Below, piece after piece: positions 62,782-64,000 of a DNA stretch of 64,000 nt (position 1 is its first letter; the number at the start of each line of letters is the position of its first letter). The stretch is taken from positions 62,001 through 126,000 of the forward strand of contig JAYQBG010000004.1 of the NCBI GenBank assembly GCA_038137215.1, written 5' to 3'. The notes under the pieces are model-generated. The model saw only the letters and a program-made list of their open reading frames with translations. It did not search any database and was not told the DNA's origin. Source of the stretch: JABJAG01 sp038137215 (lineage in GTDB: Bacteria; Pseudomonadota; Alphaproteobacteria; UBA6615). A program made the translations under genes and the position numbers.

Positions 62782-64000
62782 CTAGAGCCCCTCGTAATTC
62801 CGTTCGCGCACCCGTTCACACAGGGTGTTCACCGCATCTTGCGGAATACCTAGACCCGTGAGGACAAACGCGCCCATTTGGAGGCTCGATTCCGCGATTT
62901 CGGGAATGGTACGCGTCGCGCCGGCCCGTTCGAGTTCCTCAGCATGTTCAAGATCGCGCGAACGCGCATAGATCGGCACATCAGGCCAGCGCGCGCGGAT
63001 ATCGCGCACGGCCTCTTCAGCCTCTCTCTCCTGATCCAAAGTCAGGACAATCGCACTGGCACGATCCGCGCCCACTTTCGCAAGCACATCGGCACGGCGC
63101 CCGTCCCCGAAATAGACCGGTTCATCCCTTGCACGCCGGCGCGACACAAGCGCGCTGTCGAGGTCGAGCGCGACATAGTTGATTTTCTCTTCGTTGAGAA
63201 GTTCGGCGACCGCGCGCCCGACACGCCCGTATCCGGCGATCAGTACATGGCCGCCCAGCTCCGCAATCTCGCCAGGTTCCGGCGCCAGGGAGGGGGACGC
63301 GGAGTTCCGTTCCAGATATGTGGAAACCCGCGCTCCCAGGACAGCCAGGCCCGGGGTGAGCATCATCGACAGCGCCGCCACGATCAGAAAGAACTGCCCG
63401 GGTTCCGGCGCGATAATGCCGGATGCCATCGCCAGTCCAACCACGAGCAGCCCGAACTCACCCGCCTGTCCAAGCAAAATGCCCGAATGAATCGCGCAGG
63501 GAAACGGCAGCCCGAATACCTTGCCCAAACCTGTGATCAGGACGGCCTTCAGCAGGAACAGACCGGTCACCGAGGCGACGATCATCACACCGGCATCGCT
63601 CAGGGCTGCGAGATTGATTCCCATCCCCACGGTCAGAAAGAAGAGCCCCATCAGAAGGCCTTTGAAGGGCTGAATATCGACTTCGATCTGATGCCGGAAT
63701 TCGGTTTCCGACAGCAAAAGCCCCGCCAGAAACGCACCCAGCGCGAGGCTCAGCCCAGCCGCTCCGGTGGCTGCCGAGGCGCCGATTGCTGTCAGCAGGG
63801 TGATCGCGACAAAAAATTCCGGGGCCCGGGCAGACGCGGCCAGCCGAAACAGGGGGCGCAGCACGATCCGGCCAAGCACATAGATTGCCGCCGCAGCCGC
63901 CGCAGCCACGCCGAAGCCCGTCGCAAGGGCTTCCAACAAGTTGCCGTCGCCATGATCGCCGAACGCGCCCACCAGGATGAGGATCGGGACAACCGCCAGA
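62782..64000 (-). CDS. Monovalent cation:proton antiporter-2 family protein with TrkA-N domain (KefB/KefC-like), 5' end outside window
   Basis: The last ~405 residues are visible; the gene continues beyond 64000. TM segments include AVVPILILVGAFGDHG, LTAIGASAATGAAGLSLALGAFLAGLLLSETEFRHQ and PFKGLLMGLFFLTVGMGINL, typical of Kef-type CPA2 transporters. A C-terminal Rossmann RCK domain starts HVLIAGYGRVGRAVAELL, with VYFGDGRRADVLAKVGA. It probably exports K+ in exchange for H+. The missing N-terminus should hold the first TMs. Confidence 0.9.
   Translation of the reverse strand, partial: LAVVPILILVGAFGDHGDGNLLEALATGFGVAAAAAAAIYVLGRIVLRPLFRLAASARAPEFFVAITLLTAIGASAATGAAGLSLALGAFLAGLLLSETEFRHQIEVDIQPFKGLLMGLFFLTVGMGINLAALSDAGVMIVASVTGLFLLKAVLITGLGKVFGLPFPCAIHSGILLGQAGEFGLLVVGLAMASGIIAPEPGQFFLIVAALSMMLTPGLAVLGARVSTYLERNSASPSLAPEPGEIAELGGHVLIAGYGRVGRAVAELLNEEKINYVALDLDSALVSRRRARDEPVYFGDGRRADVLAKVGADRASAIVLTLDQEREAEEAVRDIRARWPDVPIYARSRDLEHAEELERAGATRTIPEIAESSLQMGAFVLTGLGIPQDAVNTLCERVRERNYEGL

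Noticed and set aside
1..64000. CRISPR arrays, tRNA/rRNA genes, prophage or insertion sequence
   Set aside because: No regularly spaced repeats, cloverleaf-like intergenic sequences, transposase or phage genes were seen on reading both strands; only the REP-like element qualifies as a repeat.

Overview
The window reads as a chromosomal segment of a GC-rich, heterotrophic alphaproteobacterium, probably marine or Rhodospirillales-like. Supporting features are a MipZ division ATPase, a PHA phasin, a DUF1489 gene, a D,D-carboxypeptidase with a SPOR tail, a LiuR-controlled leucine degradation locus and short overlapping ATGA gene junctions. There is no phage, transposase, CRISPR array, rRNA or tRNA. 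It is mostly an ordinary metabolic backbone. Two 10-N runs (11938-11947 and 58845-58854) mark assembly gaps.

Layout. 1-6700: clpA (partial)/clpS, phasin, an Anbu-type proteasome-like protease, an esterase, a lipoprotein, a DacA-type peptidase and a luciferase-like monooxygenase. 6842-14987: a long minus-strand run of a molybdopterin oxidoreductase, mipZ, a vWA-like protein and a membrane J-domain protein, followed by the sugar-nucleotide genes galU, ugd and pgm/pmm. 15296-26433: a DUF3179 protein, DUF488, a cluster of glutamine-synthetase-like enzyme, orphan Mo-hydroxylase large subunit and Fe-alcohol dehydrogenase, a frameshifted amino-acid dehydrogenase, the bfr/bfd iron-storage pair with a Fur-like palindrome, and a response regulator. 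26547-37404: the leucine/isovalerate (liu) locus with liuR, isovaleryl-CoA dehydrogenase, both methylcrotonoyl-CoA carboxylase subunits, a hydratase and HMG-CoA lyase. It is interrupted by a potassium-channel-like gene, two SDR paralogues, RidA, a DsbA-fold isomerase and a chimeric carbonic anhydrase remnant; a perfect 18-bp palindrome precedes liuR. 37486-44545: smpB, dapA, a Slt-type transglycosylase, a HAD dehalogenase, a threonine/serine dehydratase, a bactofilin and an M23 peptidase. 44606-51400: a three-gene cobalt-type nitrile hydratase/thiocyanate hydrolase-like cluster, an uncharacterised reading frame split by an in-frame TGA, a TetR regulator with an extradiol-type VOC enzyme, glnS and an hpxZ-like gene. 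51450-64000: pckG, pykA, a DksA/TraR zinc-finger gene, an SDR, a decayed OmpA-family gene, a four-domain rhodanese divergent from a cupin dioxygenase-like gene, an M20 peptidase, an ABC-F ATPase and a Kef-type antiporter (partial).

How the genes work together. The liu locus takes isovaleryl-CoA to acetoacetate plus acetyl-CoA. pckG and pykA form a PEP/pyruvate node. pgm, ugd and galU supply UDP-glucose and UDP-glucuronate for surface polysaccharide. The most interesting leads are the SCNase-like trimeric cluster with a His/Asp-rich tail, the TGA-interrupted frame, the GS-like/Mo-hydroxylase/Fe-ADH cluster, the multi-rhodanese plus cupin pair, and the ion channel overlapped into the liu operon. 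I did not find a clearly new multi-gene defence or mobile system.
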